Source: Streptomyces corallincola
Lineage (GTDB): Bacteria > Actinomycetota > Actinomycetes > Streptomycetales > Streptomycetaceae
Length of the DNA: 64,000 bases
Direction of reading: 5' to 3'
Assembly: GCF_019104725.1 (NCBI RefSeq)
Contig: NZ_JAHRXF010000017.1
Coordinates: forward strand, 45,408 to 109,407
A model generated the notes under the pieces. The model was not told where the DNA came from. It worked only from the letters and a program-made list of their open reading frames with translations, and did not search any database. Every line of letters starts with the position of its first letter. The stretch's first letter is position 1. This document shows, piece by piece, positions 1-7,515 of this stretch. The position numbers and the translations under genes are program-made.

Positions 1-48
1 TGGAACACCGCGACGGGGCCGGGCGAGCGGATCGTCCTGGTGCGGTGA
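1..48 (+). CDS. C-terminal end of an unidentified protein (partial)
   Basis: Frame 1 is open from the window edge and ends at a TGA, giving a short tail that reads WNTATGPGERIVLVR. The reading ends with no other feature in conflict and has actinomycete codon use (third-position G/C). The piece is too short to identify the family, and the rest of the gene lies outside the window. It could also be chance coding. Confidence 0.35.
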   Translation, partial: WNTATGPGERIVLVR

Positions 49-169
49 GCCGTCTGCGGCCCCGAGTGGAGCGGATCGAGGTGGCGGGCTGCTGTCATGA
101 GGTGACCAGGTGGCTGCCGTTGTCCGACCAGCGCCGGTTCGGTGGGGGTCACGAAGGTGTCTGCTCACA

Positions 170-183
170 CCCCCGTACGGGGG
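170..183. promoter_or_regulatory. Perfect GC palindrome upstream of the AlbA_2-like gene
   Basis: CCCCCGTACGGGGG is a perfect 14-base palindrome about 45 bases ahead of the ATG at 227. It could be a protein-binding site for the following gene. No matching regulator is visible nearby, so the role is unproven. Confidence 0.25.
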
Positions 184-314
184 CTTGTACATAGGGCCTC
201 TCACGCCCGCTCTGCACTCCCGTGGCATGACGGTGGCCAGCCACACCGAGATCGTCTCCGCTCTTCGAGCTGTGCAAGGACGTCGCGGCGCTCGCCAACG
301 CTCAGGGCGGCCTG

Positions 315-1040
315 TTGGTCTGCGGAGCCCTCACAACGCCCTTGACCACGGAGGCAAAGGATGTGGTGACCGCGCTGACGGCGTTCCCGGAGGAACACGC
401 CAAGGTTCAAAGCTGTCGGGACGTCATCACCGAGCACGACCACCCTCCCGTTGCCACCACCTTCAGCTGGTACGACGAACCTGCCGAGGAGGGCCACGGC
501 TACCTCGTCATCGATGTCGAGCCACTGCTACGCGCCCCCAAGGCACACGAGGGAGGCCTGCTGCTCTCCGACTCCCGCCGCGCCATCTGGGTGCGCCCCG
601 ATGCCAGCGTCATAGCCGCCGCTGTTGCCACTGACAGCATGCTGTGCCACGCGATGAGCCAGCGCGCCGAGTCGGCGCGCCTCAACGTCATCACCCTCTC
701 CGAGATGAACCTGGAGTATTTCCGCTGGGTGGACCGCTTCCTCCTGCCGTCGGCGGAAGGCCGGTGGGAGCACCGGGTGACGGCTGACCGGTTCGCCGGG
801 AAGGAGCTGTGTCTGCTGGGGCCGGGACACAACCCTCAGTTCCCGATGATCGGCCTCCAGAATCAGGCCAGTGCGGGCTTGTGGGACCGCGCATGGCCGG
901 CCACCGGCAGCCCGGAGACCGACGCATTCAAATCACCGTCTCGGATCTACGGCTTGTTTGGCCTTGCTGCCTCGCAGAATCCCTACACGACGGACGCGCG
1001 TGCCGACACTGAAAAGGTGCGAGCAGCAGTCCAGGGGTGA
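315..1040 (+). CDS. AlbA_2-type (Schlafen-like ATP-binding) domain protein, 5' end disrupted
   Basis: The readable protein contains the second half of an AlbA_2 putative DNA-binding/ATP-binding domain. Upstream of the TTG at 315 the same frame reads LFELCKDVAALANAQGG, the characteristic ANxxGGxLL segment of that family, and it is then closed by a TGA at 228. The likely original start, ATG 227 (MTVASHTEIVSA), lies in a different frame, so one or two bases (or a larger piece) have been lost near 260. The middle (EEGHGYLVIDVEP, then IWVR) fits the usual GWLLIxVP...LRxPxR end of the domain. The C-terminal 110 residues are unassigned. The protein may still be made from an internal start, but a full AlbA_2 domain is not encoded. 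Family call is moderate; the function of such stand-alone proteins is unknown. Confidence 0.5.
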   Translation: MVCGALTTPLTTEAKDVVTALTAFPEEHAKVQSCRDVITEHDHPPVATTFSWYDEPAEEGHGYLVIDVEPLLRAPKAHEGGLLLSDSRRAIWVRPDASVIAAAVATDSMLCHAMSQRAESARLNVITLSEMNLEYFRWVDRFLLPSAEGRWEHRVTADRFAGKELCLLGPGHNPQFPMIGLQNQASAGLWDRAWPATGSPETDAFKSPSRIYGLFGLAASQNPYTTDARADTEKVRAAVQG

Positions 1041-1233
1041 GGTTCAGGACACAGAGTGGGAGCGCTGCGGGCGCCCTTCGCCTCGTATTCTGTGCCCACT
1101 CCGTTCCCAGCCCCCGAAGTCCCCATCTACTGGCAATTTATGCTGGCACGCGTGAGAGTATCGGCGCACTACGCGGACTCCGCGAGGCACCGACCAAGAA
1201 CATCAGCTTCTTCCCAAGGAGGGTTCAACGTTC

Positions 1234-1326
1234 GTGGACAGGCCAGTTGAGGCTGCGCAGACCCATGCAGATATCCCGAGTGCTGTTCTTTCGGTCGCTC
1301 CGAAGAGAGTGGGGCGTTGCGCGTGA
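1234..1326 (+). CDS. 30-codon ORF coupled to the MFS gene (leader peptide or small product)
   Basis: A GTG start at 1234 follows a strong Shine-Dalgarno (AAGGAGGG, 1216-1223; 10-base spacing). It encodes 30 residues, roughly MDRPVEAAQTHADIPSAVLS followed by VAPKRVGRCA, and stops at TGA 1324-1326. The stop overlaps the likely GTG start of the MFS gene (1323) in a GTGA arrangement typical of translational coupling. The good ribosome binding site belongs to this small ORF, not to the transporter. It could be a leader that controls transporter expression, or a small exported peptide. No homologous family is recognised. Confidence 0.4.
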   Translation: MDRPVEAAQTHADIPSAVLSVAPKRVGRCA

Positions 1327-2660
1327 ACCAAGATAATTCGTCCTGCAGCGCATGGGTTTTCGCCCTTGTGTGGGGTAGTCAACTTGTCTCACTATTAGGC
1401 TCCGGAGCGGCTGCCATTGCGCTTTCACTGTCCGTCTACTCATCGACGGGACGAGCATCCGATCTGGCTCTCATCGCCAGTATCGGAACACTCAGTAGCA
1501 TTTACCTTTCCCCGTTCGCCGGAACGATTGCGGATCATTTCTCCCGGCGCACCGTTATTATCGTATCCAACGCCATACTCGGACTACTTGCAGCGGCTCT
1601 CGGCCTGACGGCTAGGGACGGTGTCGGTAGCCACTTGCCTCTAGTCGTGATTCTGGTGTTTCTCTCGGGAGTTTTCAGTGCCGCTCTCACGGTGACCCTC
1701 TCCGCCTCAGTGCGACAAATCAGGAGCGAGGCGGACCTTACTCGCATCAACGGAATAACATCGCTCCTGGAAAACATCCCGACCCTCATCGGGCCACTCT
1801 TGGGTGCGGCCATATATGCCGTAGCCTCTCCTGCTCTTGTATTTATGGTTGACGCAGGTAGCTTTCTCGTGGGGGCCGCAGTGGTCTCCGTCGTGCGATG
1901 GCCAGAGGCCGTCAGTAACTCGGTACGTTCGCTGCGCCCGTTTGCTGGCGCCAAGAAGGGTCTGCTTCTCATCTTGCGTAACCCTTCGCTCCGTTTCCTG
2001 CAGTTCTCTTTTGCCGCCTCGAACTTCTTTGTCGGACTGGGTACAGCTGTTACCACCGCCTACGTTGCATCCGCGAGCAGCGCTGGTCATGCCTCATGGA
2101 ATTTGGCAGCGGTTAGCGTCGCTGGGTCAGCCGGACTGTTGCTCGGTTCATCGCTGACTATCGTTACCGGTGGAAAGATCGATCGCAGACATCTCATTGT
2201 AGCCAGTCTCGCTACTGGTGCTTTATTGGGAAGGGTGGCTCTAGTCGCAACAATCATCCCCGTCATCTGGATCATCTGCTATGTCACACGAAGCGCGTTC
2301 CTCCAGTTGACCAACGCCCCGCTCACGGCTATCTGGCAGGAACGAATTCCAAATGAAATCCAGGGAACCGTTTTCGGAGCGCGCAGACTGCTCGGACAGG
2401 GCCCGTTCCCCCTTGCAGTTCTCCTCGGAGGGTTTCTGTCCGACCACCTTTTTCAGGCATCGGGAACACTGGCGAAGGCTGCCGCCCATCTGGACAGTCG
2501 GCTTGCAGGACCCAGCGGTGGACCGGCTCTCCTGGTTGCGTTCGCAGCTCTGGGTGAAGTGGCTGTGGCCGTGGTGCTCTTCGCCACTCCTCACTTGAAG
2601 CGTCTGGCCCAACCGTCTGACTCGAAGGAATCCAAACTTCTGCTGAGCGTTTTCCCGTAA
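1323..2660 (+). CDS. MFS transporter (EntS/MFS_3-like drug or siderophore exporter)
   Basis: A 446-residue polytopic membrane protein with about 12 hydrophobic segments. It carries the MFS loop 2-3 signature (AGTIADHFSRRTVII, residues about 70-84) and a second half resembling EntS/TetV-type exporters. GTG 1323 is preferred over TTG 1317 because it overlaps the stop of the upstream 30-codon ORF and removes only two residues. Base composition is visibly less GC-rich than in most of the window (for example ATTATCGTATCC-type codons, ATA isoleucine, AGA arginine). Together with the neighbouring insertion-sequence remnants this suggests horizontal acquisition. The substrate is unknown. The protein appears complete, ending in a polar tail. 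Confidence 0.85.
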   Translation: MNQDNSSCSAWVFALVWGSQLVSLLGSGAAAIALSLSVYSSTGRASDLALIASIGTLSSIYLSPFAGTIADHFSRRTVIIVSNAILGLLAAALGLTARDGVGSHLPLVVILVFLSGVFSAALTVTLSASVRQIRSEADLTRINGITSLLENIPTLIGPLLGAAIYAVASPALVFMVDAGSFLVGAAVVSVVRWPEAVSNSVRSLRPFAGAKKGLLLILRNPSLRFLQFSFAASNFFVGLGTAVTTAYVASASSAGHASWNLAAVSVAGSAGLLLGSSLTIVTGGKIDRRHLIVASLATGALLGRVALVATIIPVIWIICYVTRSAFLQLTNAPLTAIWQERIPNEIQGTVFGARRLLGQGPFPLAVLLGGFLSDHLFQASGTLAKAAAHLDSRLAGPSGGPALLVAFAALGEVAVAVVLFATPHLKRLAQPSDSKESKLLLSVFP

Positions 2661-2707
2661 ATGATCTCTGAGTGGGTTCGGGCGTGGTGGGCTGCCGTGT
2701 GGCCGGT

Positions 2708-3290
2708 CTATTCGGCGAGAGTGAGGTTGTGCATCCGTGCGATGCCGAGCATGGCGTGGTGGACGCCCTCGCCTTTGAGGCGACAGTCGCGGAGAATCTC
2801 CCAGGTCTTCATGCGGGCGAAGACGTGTTCGACGCGGGCGCGGACGTGTTTGTGGGACTTGTTGTGAGCCTGCTTCCAGCCGGGCAGCTCTTCGCCTTTA
2901 CGGCGGCGGTGGGGCATCACGAGTCCGGTGCCCCGATAGCCACCGTCGGCAATGGTCAGCGTCTTGCCGACGGCGGCCTTCGCACCGGGCTCCTCCCAGG
3001 CCATGCAATCGTTGCGGTTGCCGGGCAGTGGCCGACCGACCACAACGACGAGGCGGGTGTCGGCATCGATGACGACCTGGTGCTGGCGCATGGTCAGTTT
3101 CGTGCGCCAGTACGCAGCGACCAGCAGCGCCCGCTCCGGCAACGGCAGTCTCCACGGTCGGCTCCTGCGAACCGCGTCCGTACCCTCGCTGTCACCGCGG
3201 AATCGTCACCAACTTCCCGAACTGTCGCGGGATCAGTCCGGTGAACGGGGCTATCCAGAACGACTGTGACGCCGTGATCGCACCAGCCAC
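2708..3290 (-). pseudogene. IS5-type (DDE_Tnp_4) transposase remnant with internal deletion and frameshift
   Basis: The minus strand reads as a damaged IS5-group transposase. The N-terminus starts near 3290 (GTG; ITASQSFWIAPFTG, then LIPRQFGKLVTIPR) and hits a stop. A second frame resumes with EGTDAVRRSRPWRLPLPERA and LLVAAYWRTKLTMRQ. The sequence then jumps directly to HQVVIDADTRLVVVVG at about 3082, whereas the family normally has some 60-70 residues between these blocks, including the helix-turn-helix and the first catalytic Asp (DGT motif). The C-terminal half (IADGGYRG; NKSHKHVRARVEHVFARMK) is intact to the stop at 2708. The element therefore cannot encode an active enzyme. Terminal inverted repeats were not identified. 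Confidence 0.85.
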
Positions 3291-3370
3291 CAGAAGATCA
3301 TCCCACCTTGGCCCGTCTACTCGGGCGCCTCAGAGCCATCCTTCGCTGATCCATCTCGGGGTAAAGCCCT

Positions 3371-3500
3371 ACCGTCCCCACCACGACCATCGATGTCCTT
3401 CCCGAGGACCTCCAGCCCGGTGACCGCCTGGAGATCTCAACCGAGTTGGGCACTCAGAAATGGTTTTGGCTCAACTTCTGTGGCAGTGACTTAGGCGTTC
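3371..3500 (+). other. Possible coding remnant between the IS5 fragment and the secreted peptide gene
   Basis: The plus frame starting near 3371 reads TVPTTTIDVLPEDLQPGDRL, which looks like genuine actinomycete coding sequence, then degenerates after about 3490. No start codon with a ribosome binding site and no recognisable family were found. It may be a leftover of a gene interrupted when the island was assembled. Confidence 0.25.
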
Positions 3501-3573
3501 GAAGCCGCACGGCTCCTTCACCATTCGGCCGTTTGCCTCGTGACCTGATAGGACGCGCACGCGTTCATGCGGT

Positions 3574-3831
3574 ATGCGAAAGATCATCACTTGCGGTCTG
3601 CTGGCCGCTGCGGCCTTGTCTGCCGCCACTCCCGCATTCGCCGACAACGACAGCAACTTCGGTAGCGGCATCGACGCGGCCAACAGCTGGAACTTCACCG
3701 CCGCCGACGTGTGCATCCAGGAACTGGCCGTTGTCCCTGCCCTGAGCGACTGGACGGGCAACCACAAGAACAACTGCTCCAACGGCAACATCATCGACCA
3801 CTCCGGCAGTTCAGTGACGCCCGGTCACTGA
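3574..3831 (+). CDS. Small secreted protein, unknown function
   Basis: An 85-residue protein with a clear Sec signal peptide (MRKIITCGLLAAAALSAATP, cleavage after AFA at about residue 23). The mature part is a short polar domain with two cysteines (DVCIQELAVV and NNCSNGN), consistent with one disulfide. It resembles small exported Streptomyces proteins of similar length whose role is unknown. There is no rodlin or chaplin repeat. A GC hairpin follows the stop. The ATG at 3574 gives the signal peptide directly, but no strong Shine-Dalgarno is visible, so the transcript may be leaderless or weakly translated. Confidence 0.7.
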   Translation: MRKIITCGLLAAAALSAATPAFADNDSNFGSGIDAANSWNFTAADVCIQELAVVPALSDWTGNHKNNCSNGNIIDHSGSSVTPGH

Positions 3832-3856
3832 ACTACGTCCTGGGTCCCAAGCCCGA

Positions 3857-3883
3857 AGGCCCCGAGCACTCGGCGCGGGGCCT
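3857..3883 (+). terminator. Hairpin after the small secreted protein gene
   Basis: Inverted arms AGGCCCCG and CGGGGCCT are separated by 11 bases, 26 bases after the stop codon. No long U tract follows, as is common for actinomycete terminators. Confidence 0.5.
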
Positions 3884-4030
3884 CACCACAAAAGCTGTGC
3901 CAGAGCCCGAAAAATAGCGGCGCGGCAGCGTCGTGGGCGTTCCGCTCGTAGACCTGCTTCGCAGATCGTCGTGATCGTTCTGCGGAAAGGAACCGTGCTG
4001 TCTGAGGCAGAGGTGACACCATGCGGTGTC

Positions 4031-4531
4031 ATGGCAGATGACAGCACCAGTGCGTTTCAGGCGGGCCAGACGGGGCTCATCGTCCGGATCCCAGAGGCGG
4101 AGCCGGCCGTCCACAGGTGGCGTGAACGGCTCGACCTCTCAGCCCAGGCCGGGGTTCCAGCCCATGTCACCGTGCTTTTCCCGTTCCTCGACGAGAGCCG
4201 AATAGATGCGCTCGTCTACTCGGCTCTCGCGGGTGTGCTGGGAAGCCACCAGACCTTTGACCTGCGGTTCGAGAGATGCGGACGGCTCCCCGGGGTGCTA
4301 TATCTCGCCCCCGAGCCTGACACGCAGTTGCGGCAACTCACGGAGGCGATCGCTGATCGTTGGCCTGAGGCTCCGCCGTATGGCGGCCGGTTCGCCGAGG
4401 TCATTCCGCACCTGACCATCGCTCAGGGTCAGGAAAGCGCCGTCCTGGAGGAGATCGAGGCTGGCCTCGCCAGCAAGCTCCCGTTCACGTCTCGCATCTC
4501 GTCGGTTGAACTCATCGTGCACGACGCATGA
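4031..4531 (+). CDS. 2H phosphoesterase / 2'-5' RNA ligase-like protein
   Basis: A 166-residue protein with the two HxTx motifs that define the 2H phosphoesterase fold: HVTV at residues 45-48 and HLTI at 127-130. This matches the single-domain 2'-5' RNA ligase/cyclic phosphodiesterase family in length and spacing. Such enzymes act on 2',3'-cyclic phosphate or 2'-5' linked RNA ends in the cytoplasm; the physiological substrate here is unknown. ATG 4031 is preferred. A longer reading from 3971 exists, but its extra 20 residues have no family support. The gene stands alone, with a perfect hairpin about 57 bases downstream. Confidence 0.85.
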   Translation: MADDSTSAFQAGQTGLIVRIPEAEPAVHRWRERLDLSAQAGVPAHVTVLFPFLDESRIDALVYSALAGVLGSHQTFDLRFERCGRLPGVLYLAPEPDTQLRQLTEAIADRWPEAPPYGGRFAEVIPHLTIAQGQESAVLEEIEAGLASKLPFTSRISSVELIVHDA

Positions 4532-4575
4532 AGTGGCAAGAACGGGCGTCGTTCGCACTCGGAAAATGAAGCAGG

Positions 4576-5400
4576 TCATGAGGCTTGGCTGGTCCGCTGC
4601 CCCTTGGGGCAGCGGACCAGCAGCGGACTCCGGTCAGCTGGCTTCAGCGTGCTCGGCGCGCCCTCGACGCCGCCCTTCTCGTGGGCGCCCCCGATGCCCG
4701 TGCGGCAGTAGAAGCCCTCGATGTTGAAGTGCGAGCGGAAAGCGATCCACCGGTCGGGCTCCACCCTCGCCCGGCTCAGCCCCAGCACTTGGGCGACAGC
4801 CGACTTCAGCTTGTCGTAGCGGGTCTTGGTCCGGGGAACCCCGCACGGCGTCCGAAGCGCGTGCACGTGCCCTTCGAAGAACGCTTCCTGACCGCACGAA
4901 GCGAGCACCCGGTGAACGGCCTTGCCCGAGTAAGACAGGCGAAGCGAGAACAAATAGCAGGTCACCAGCTCGCCGACCAAGCGCACCGTCACGTCGCTGA
5001 AGTTGACCTCAGCCTCGTGACCGGGCAGATGGGACTGAGGCACTTCCACCAGGGCCTTGCCCGAGGCTGCGAGGATCTCCGGCTTCCGGTCGGAGACGTA
5101 GCACCGGACCATCTGGTAAGAGACGTCGGCGCTATGCTCCTCGGTCAACCAGTGGAAAATCCGGGTGATCGTGTGCCGTTGCTTGCGCGGCGCGTCGAGG
5201 TCCGTCCGCAGTATCTCGTCGATGACCGGCTTGTACGGATCAAGCGCGGTCGGCCGCGGCGGAAGCTTCTTGCGGGGCTTCGGCCAGACCGAGTCCACGG
5301 CCTTCTTCACGGTCCGCCATGACACGTTGTACTTGCGCTCAAGCTCGCGCATCTTCATACCGGCATGGTGATCACGCCGGATCGCCGCGTACAGACGGCG
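4576..5400 (-). pseudogene. istA: IS21-family transposase (IstA) remnant, truncated at both ends
   Basis: The reading (YAAIRRDHHAGMKMRELERK, then YNVSWRTVKKAV) is the IstA N-terminal helix-turn-helix. It is followed by the DDE/integrase core (GELVTCYLFSLRLSYSGKAV; GIGGAHEKGGVEG). At the N-terminus the frame runs into a stop just upstream of RRLYAAIRRD, so the normal start is missing. At the C-terminus homology ends at GGVEG and is replaced by a short unrelated tail, where full-length IstA continues for well over 100 residues. The segment usually read AEVDFGD is AEVNFSD here, so the first acidic catalytic residue appears to be Asn. No IstB partner is present. A 260-residue ORF from 5358 remains open but is not expected to be an active transposase. 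Confidence 0.85.
4589..4620. terminator. Perfect 15-bp inverted repeat
   Basis: CTGGTCCGCTGCCCC and its exact reverse complement are separated by TT. It lies 57 bases after the 2H phosphoesterase stop and overlaps the end of the IS21 remnant. It is a likely transcription terminator and could also mark an insertion boundary. Confidence 0.55.
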
Positions 5401-5428
5401 CTACTGGTGAATAAAGCCAGTGCCGCGG

Positions 5429-5866
5429 TCAGTCGCGGTACCAGTCCTCGCCATCGCTACCGAGCGCGCTGCGGAGATAGTTCTCGAGGGAAGCCGATAC
5501 CCATGTGCGGCTGTCAGTTTCGTGGTCCCACACGAGGACGTCCCCTTCGCGTGCTGGTTCGCGGATGAATGCGAACTGATCGCCGCCACCGTTGTCTCCG
5601 AAGAACATGAGCGCGTCGAAGGATTGGTAGAGCTTCCGGAATTGCGCGTTGTGCCGGAAAACCTCGTTCTCGGAGAGGATCTTCTCGGAACTCCAGACGA
5701 CATCTGTTCCGTAGTCGTCAGTGATCCCGTCGGTTTCAAGGAGGAGTTCACGCAGGGACTGCGGTACGGCCTGACCCAACTGCCGCTCGATGGCGGCCAG
5801 GGACGTCTCGTCGGCCGGGTTCGTGAGGCCGGCGCCCGGGAACTCCGCTGCGATTTCTCGCCACAT
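5429..5866 (-). CDS. SMI1/KNR4 (SUKH) family immunity protein
   Basis: A 145-residue protein with the SUKH fold pattern: an N-terminal segment with ERQLGQAVPQSLRELLLETDG, and a C-terminal FFGDNGGGDQFAF core followed by VWDHETDSRTWV. Such proteins neutralise secreted or contact-delivered nuclease toxins by binding them in the cytoplasm. It starts with ATG 5866 behind GAGGAAAT. It lies just downstream of the Rhs toxin stump on the same strand, the usual toxin-immunity order. The toxin is broken while this gene is intact, so it may act as an orphan immunity gene. The target is inferred from position only. Confidence 0.85.
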   Translation of the reverse strand: MWREIAAEFPGAGLTNPADETSLAAIERQLGQAVPQSLRELLLETDGITDDYGTDVVWSSEKILSENEVFRHNAQFRKLYQSFDALMFFGDNGGGDQFAFIREPAREGDVLVWDHETDSRTWVSASLENYLRSALGSDGEDWYRD

Positions 5867-5893
5867 TATTTCCTCGTTCCACCGATCTGACCT

Positions 5894-6320
5894 TTATCTG
5901 ATGCGCGGGCTGAGCCAATTGCCGAGCGTATCATCCACGTGGGTGATGGACCCTGCTGTTTATGTATCCCTTGGGAATTCCACACAGATTTTCGAGAGAG
6001 TGGATCTCGTCAGGGGAGAAAAGGCCCGGGTAGCGTTTGAGGACCTGCTGCTCGATGGTGTGGTGGACGACGACCTTCCCCTTGAGTTCCGGGTGTTTGT
6101 TGAAGACGGTCCGCTTGTACTTGTGGTCGGACATGCCGCCGACAGAGCCTTCCTCCCGGGTCGGGATCTCCTTGCCGAGGGGCGTCGACTTATTGCCCTT
6201 GGCGTTCTTGGCGGCGTCATCGCACCGCGTCAGGCCGAACGGATCCGGGGACACATGGCGCGCGGTCTCCGGGGCGCAGTGGCGGAAGTGGTTGTAGTGC
6301 AGCCCAGTCTCCGGTTCGTC
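5894..6320 (-). pseudogene. C-terminal stump of an Rhs-type polymorphic toxin (HNH-like nuclease tip), internally deleted
   Basis: The minus frame reads ETGLHYNHFRHCAPETARHV then SPDPFGL, the Rhs core-ending motif that precedes variable toxin tips. A toxin domain follows, with VVVHHTIEQQVLKRYPGLF and SPDEIHSLENLCGIPKG. This resembles HNH-like tips that are often paired with SUKH proteins. The frame ends abruptly after INSRV at 5931. In another frame, ITHVDDTLGNWLSPRIR runs to a TAA at 5894-5896 and looks like the normal toxin tail. An out-of-frame deletion therefore removed the segment between, near 5945. Nothing upstream of the core motif survives; it is fused to a transposase fragment. The gene is inactive. 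Confidence 0.7.
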
Positions 6321-6344
6321 GTTCCGGTCCGGGCGAGGTGACGG

Positions 6345-6580
6345 GCTGCCCTCGGCGGTGGTGACCAGGTAGAGGCGCGGGCCCCAGAGGAAGCGGGAGT
6401 GGCTGGGGCAGTAGCCGTATCCGGCACCTGCCGGGCCAGCGCCTCGATCACACGGCTGATCCGTGGTCCAGTTCGGCGCCCTCAGTTTCGGGGGGGGCGC
6501 CCGATCCGGCGACATGGGGCCACATGGTCGTCGATGAGCACGCACAGCGCCGTCAGAAGGGCGTCCAGGTCCGCCTTCAC
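6345..6580 (-). pseudogene. IS982/IS4-like transposase remnant fused to the Rhs stump
   Basis: Two pieces of a DDE transposase are visible in different frames on the minus strand. One is an N-terminal part from GTG 6580 (VKADLDALLTALCVLIDDHV). The other is an internal part (GAGYGYCPSHSRFLWGPRLY, then LVTTAEG) typical of the central block of these transposases. The sequence between and after them is missing. The second piece runs directly into Rhs sequence at about 6330-6345, marking a recombination or insertion scar. Family assignment is from pattern memory and is less certain than the remnant status. Confidence 0.55.
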
Positions 6581-6781
6581 ACACTGACCAACGGGCGCCC
6601 TTCGTGATGGTTGCGACCAGCACGGGCATCGGACTCACTCGTCCAGGGCGGGCGAACGGCAGTTGGGGAGTGGGCGGAGCACGGTCGCTTCGGTCGCTCG
6701 GGGCGCTCCGCGTGCTTGGGCCGGGCGGGCGGGGACGGGTGTTATGCGGCGCACCGGGCGGCTGCGGGGGTGAAATGCCGT

Positions 6782-6818
6782 ACCGGCCCGGCTCCTTGGT
6801 CGGGGGAGCCGGGCCGGT
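6782..6818 (-). terminator. Strong hairpin after the SapA-like gene
   Basis: Perfect 14-base arms (ACCGGCCCGGCTCC and its complement) enclose a 9-base loop, 25 bases past the stop of the minus-strand SapA-like gene. Confidence 0.75.
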
Positions 6819-6842
6819 GGGGTGGTGCGGGGAGGGAGCGGG

Positions 6843-7292
6843 TCAGCGGACGGTGGTGACCCGGCGCTCCTTCAGGGAGGCGCAGTTGGTGTTGTTGACG
6901 TTGACGTAGACGTTGTCGATGTGGCCGCCCCAGTTCACGCAGTGGCCCTTGCCGATGAGGGTGACGGGTCCGGCGTACGAGGTGTAGGTGCCGTAGTCGT
7001 CGGCGTAGGCGTTGGTGTCGGCGACGTTGAGGTACGCGCTGACGTCCACCGCAGTGCCGGTGTTCTTGCGGATGGTGGTGACGCAGTTCTTGCCGTTGGC
7101 GGAGTTGTAGGTGAGGTAGACCGTGCCCAGCGAGCCGATGGGCGCGGAGTTCACCGTCTTGTAGGCGCTGCCGCACACCTTCTGCGGGGTGGTGTTCGGC
7201 GCGGCGGAGGCGGGCCCCGCGAGCGCGGTCGTCCCCGCGACCGCCAGCGCCACGATCGCGGCACCGGTCAGGACAGAACGGTTGAATCGCAT
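6843..7292 (-). CDS. Spore-associated protein A (SapA)-like secreted protein
   Basis: A 149-residue secreted protein with a classic signal peptide (MRFNRSVLTGAAIVALAVAG, cleavage after GPASA at about residue 31). The mature part follows the SapA pattern: VCGSAYKTVNS, then LGTVYLTYNSANGKNCVTTI, a Tyr-rich centre (DDYGTYTSYAGPV) and CVNWGGHIDN. The cysteines are placed as in the family. SapA-type proteins are found on or released from Streptomyces spores; the molecular role is not known. ATG 7292 follows a GGGGGAAAAA leader. It is monocistronic with its own terminator. Confidence 0.8.
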   Translation of the reverse strand: MRFNRSVLTGAAIVALAVAGTTALAGPASAAPNTTPQKVCGSAYKTVNSAPIGSLGTVYLTYNSANGKNCVTTIRKNTGTAVDVSAYLNVADTNAYADDYGTYTSYAGPVTLIGKGHCVNWGGHIDNVYVNVNNTNCASLKERRVTTVR

Positions 7293-7515
7293 TTTTCCCC
7301 CTTGTCGTCCTAGGAGCGCCTTGCTCCCGACACGTCAGACTCGCTCCCCACCGAAAGGGTTGTGCACTTCTACTCGACTTGTTTCCAAGGGAGTTGGGGC
7401 CGGGGCGGGTTGCCTGGTCGGGGCCCGTTCCGGCGGTTCCGCCGGTTCCGCCGCCTTTCCGTAGCGGCCCCGCCTCGGCGGTTCCCCGTCGGCGCCGCTC
7501 CGCCGACCTCGCGTA

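Noticed and set aside
3871..3922. Minus-strand ORF ending near the small secreted protein (3825-4022)
   Set aside because: It runs through the terminator hairpin and has no ribosome site or family features.
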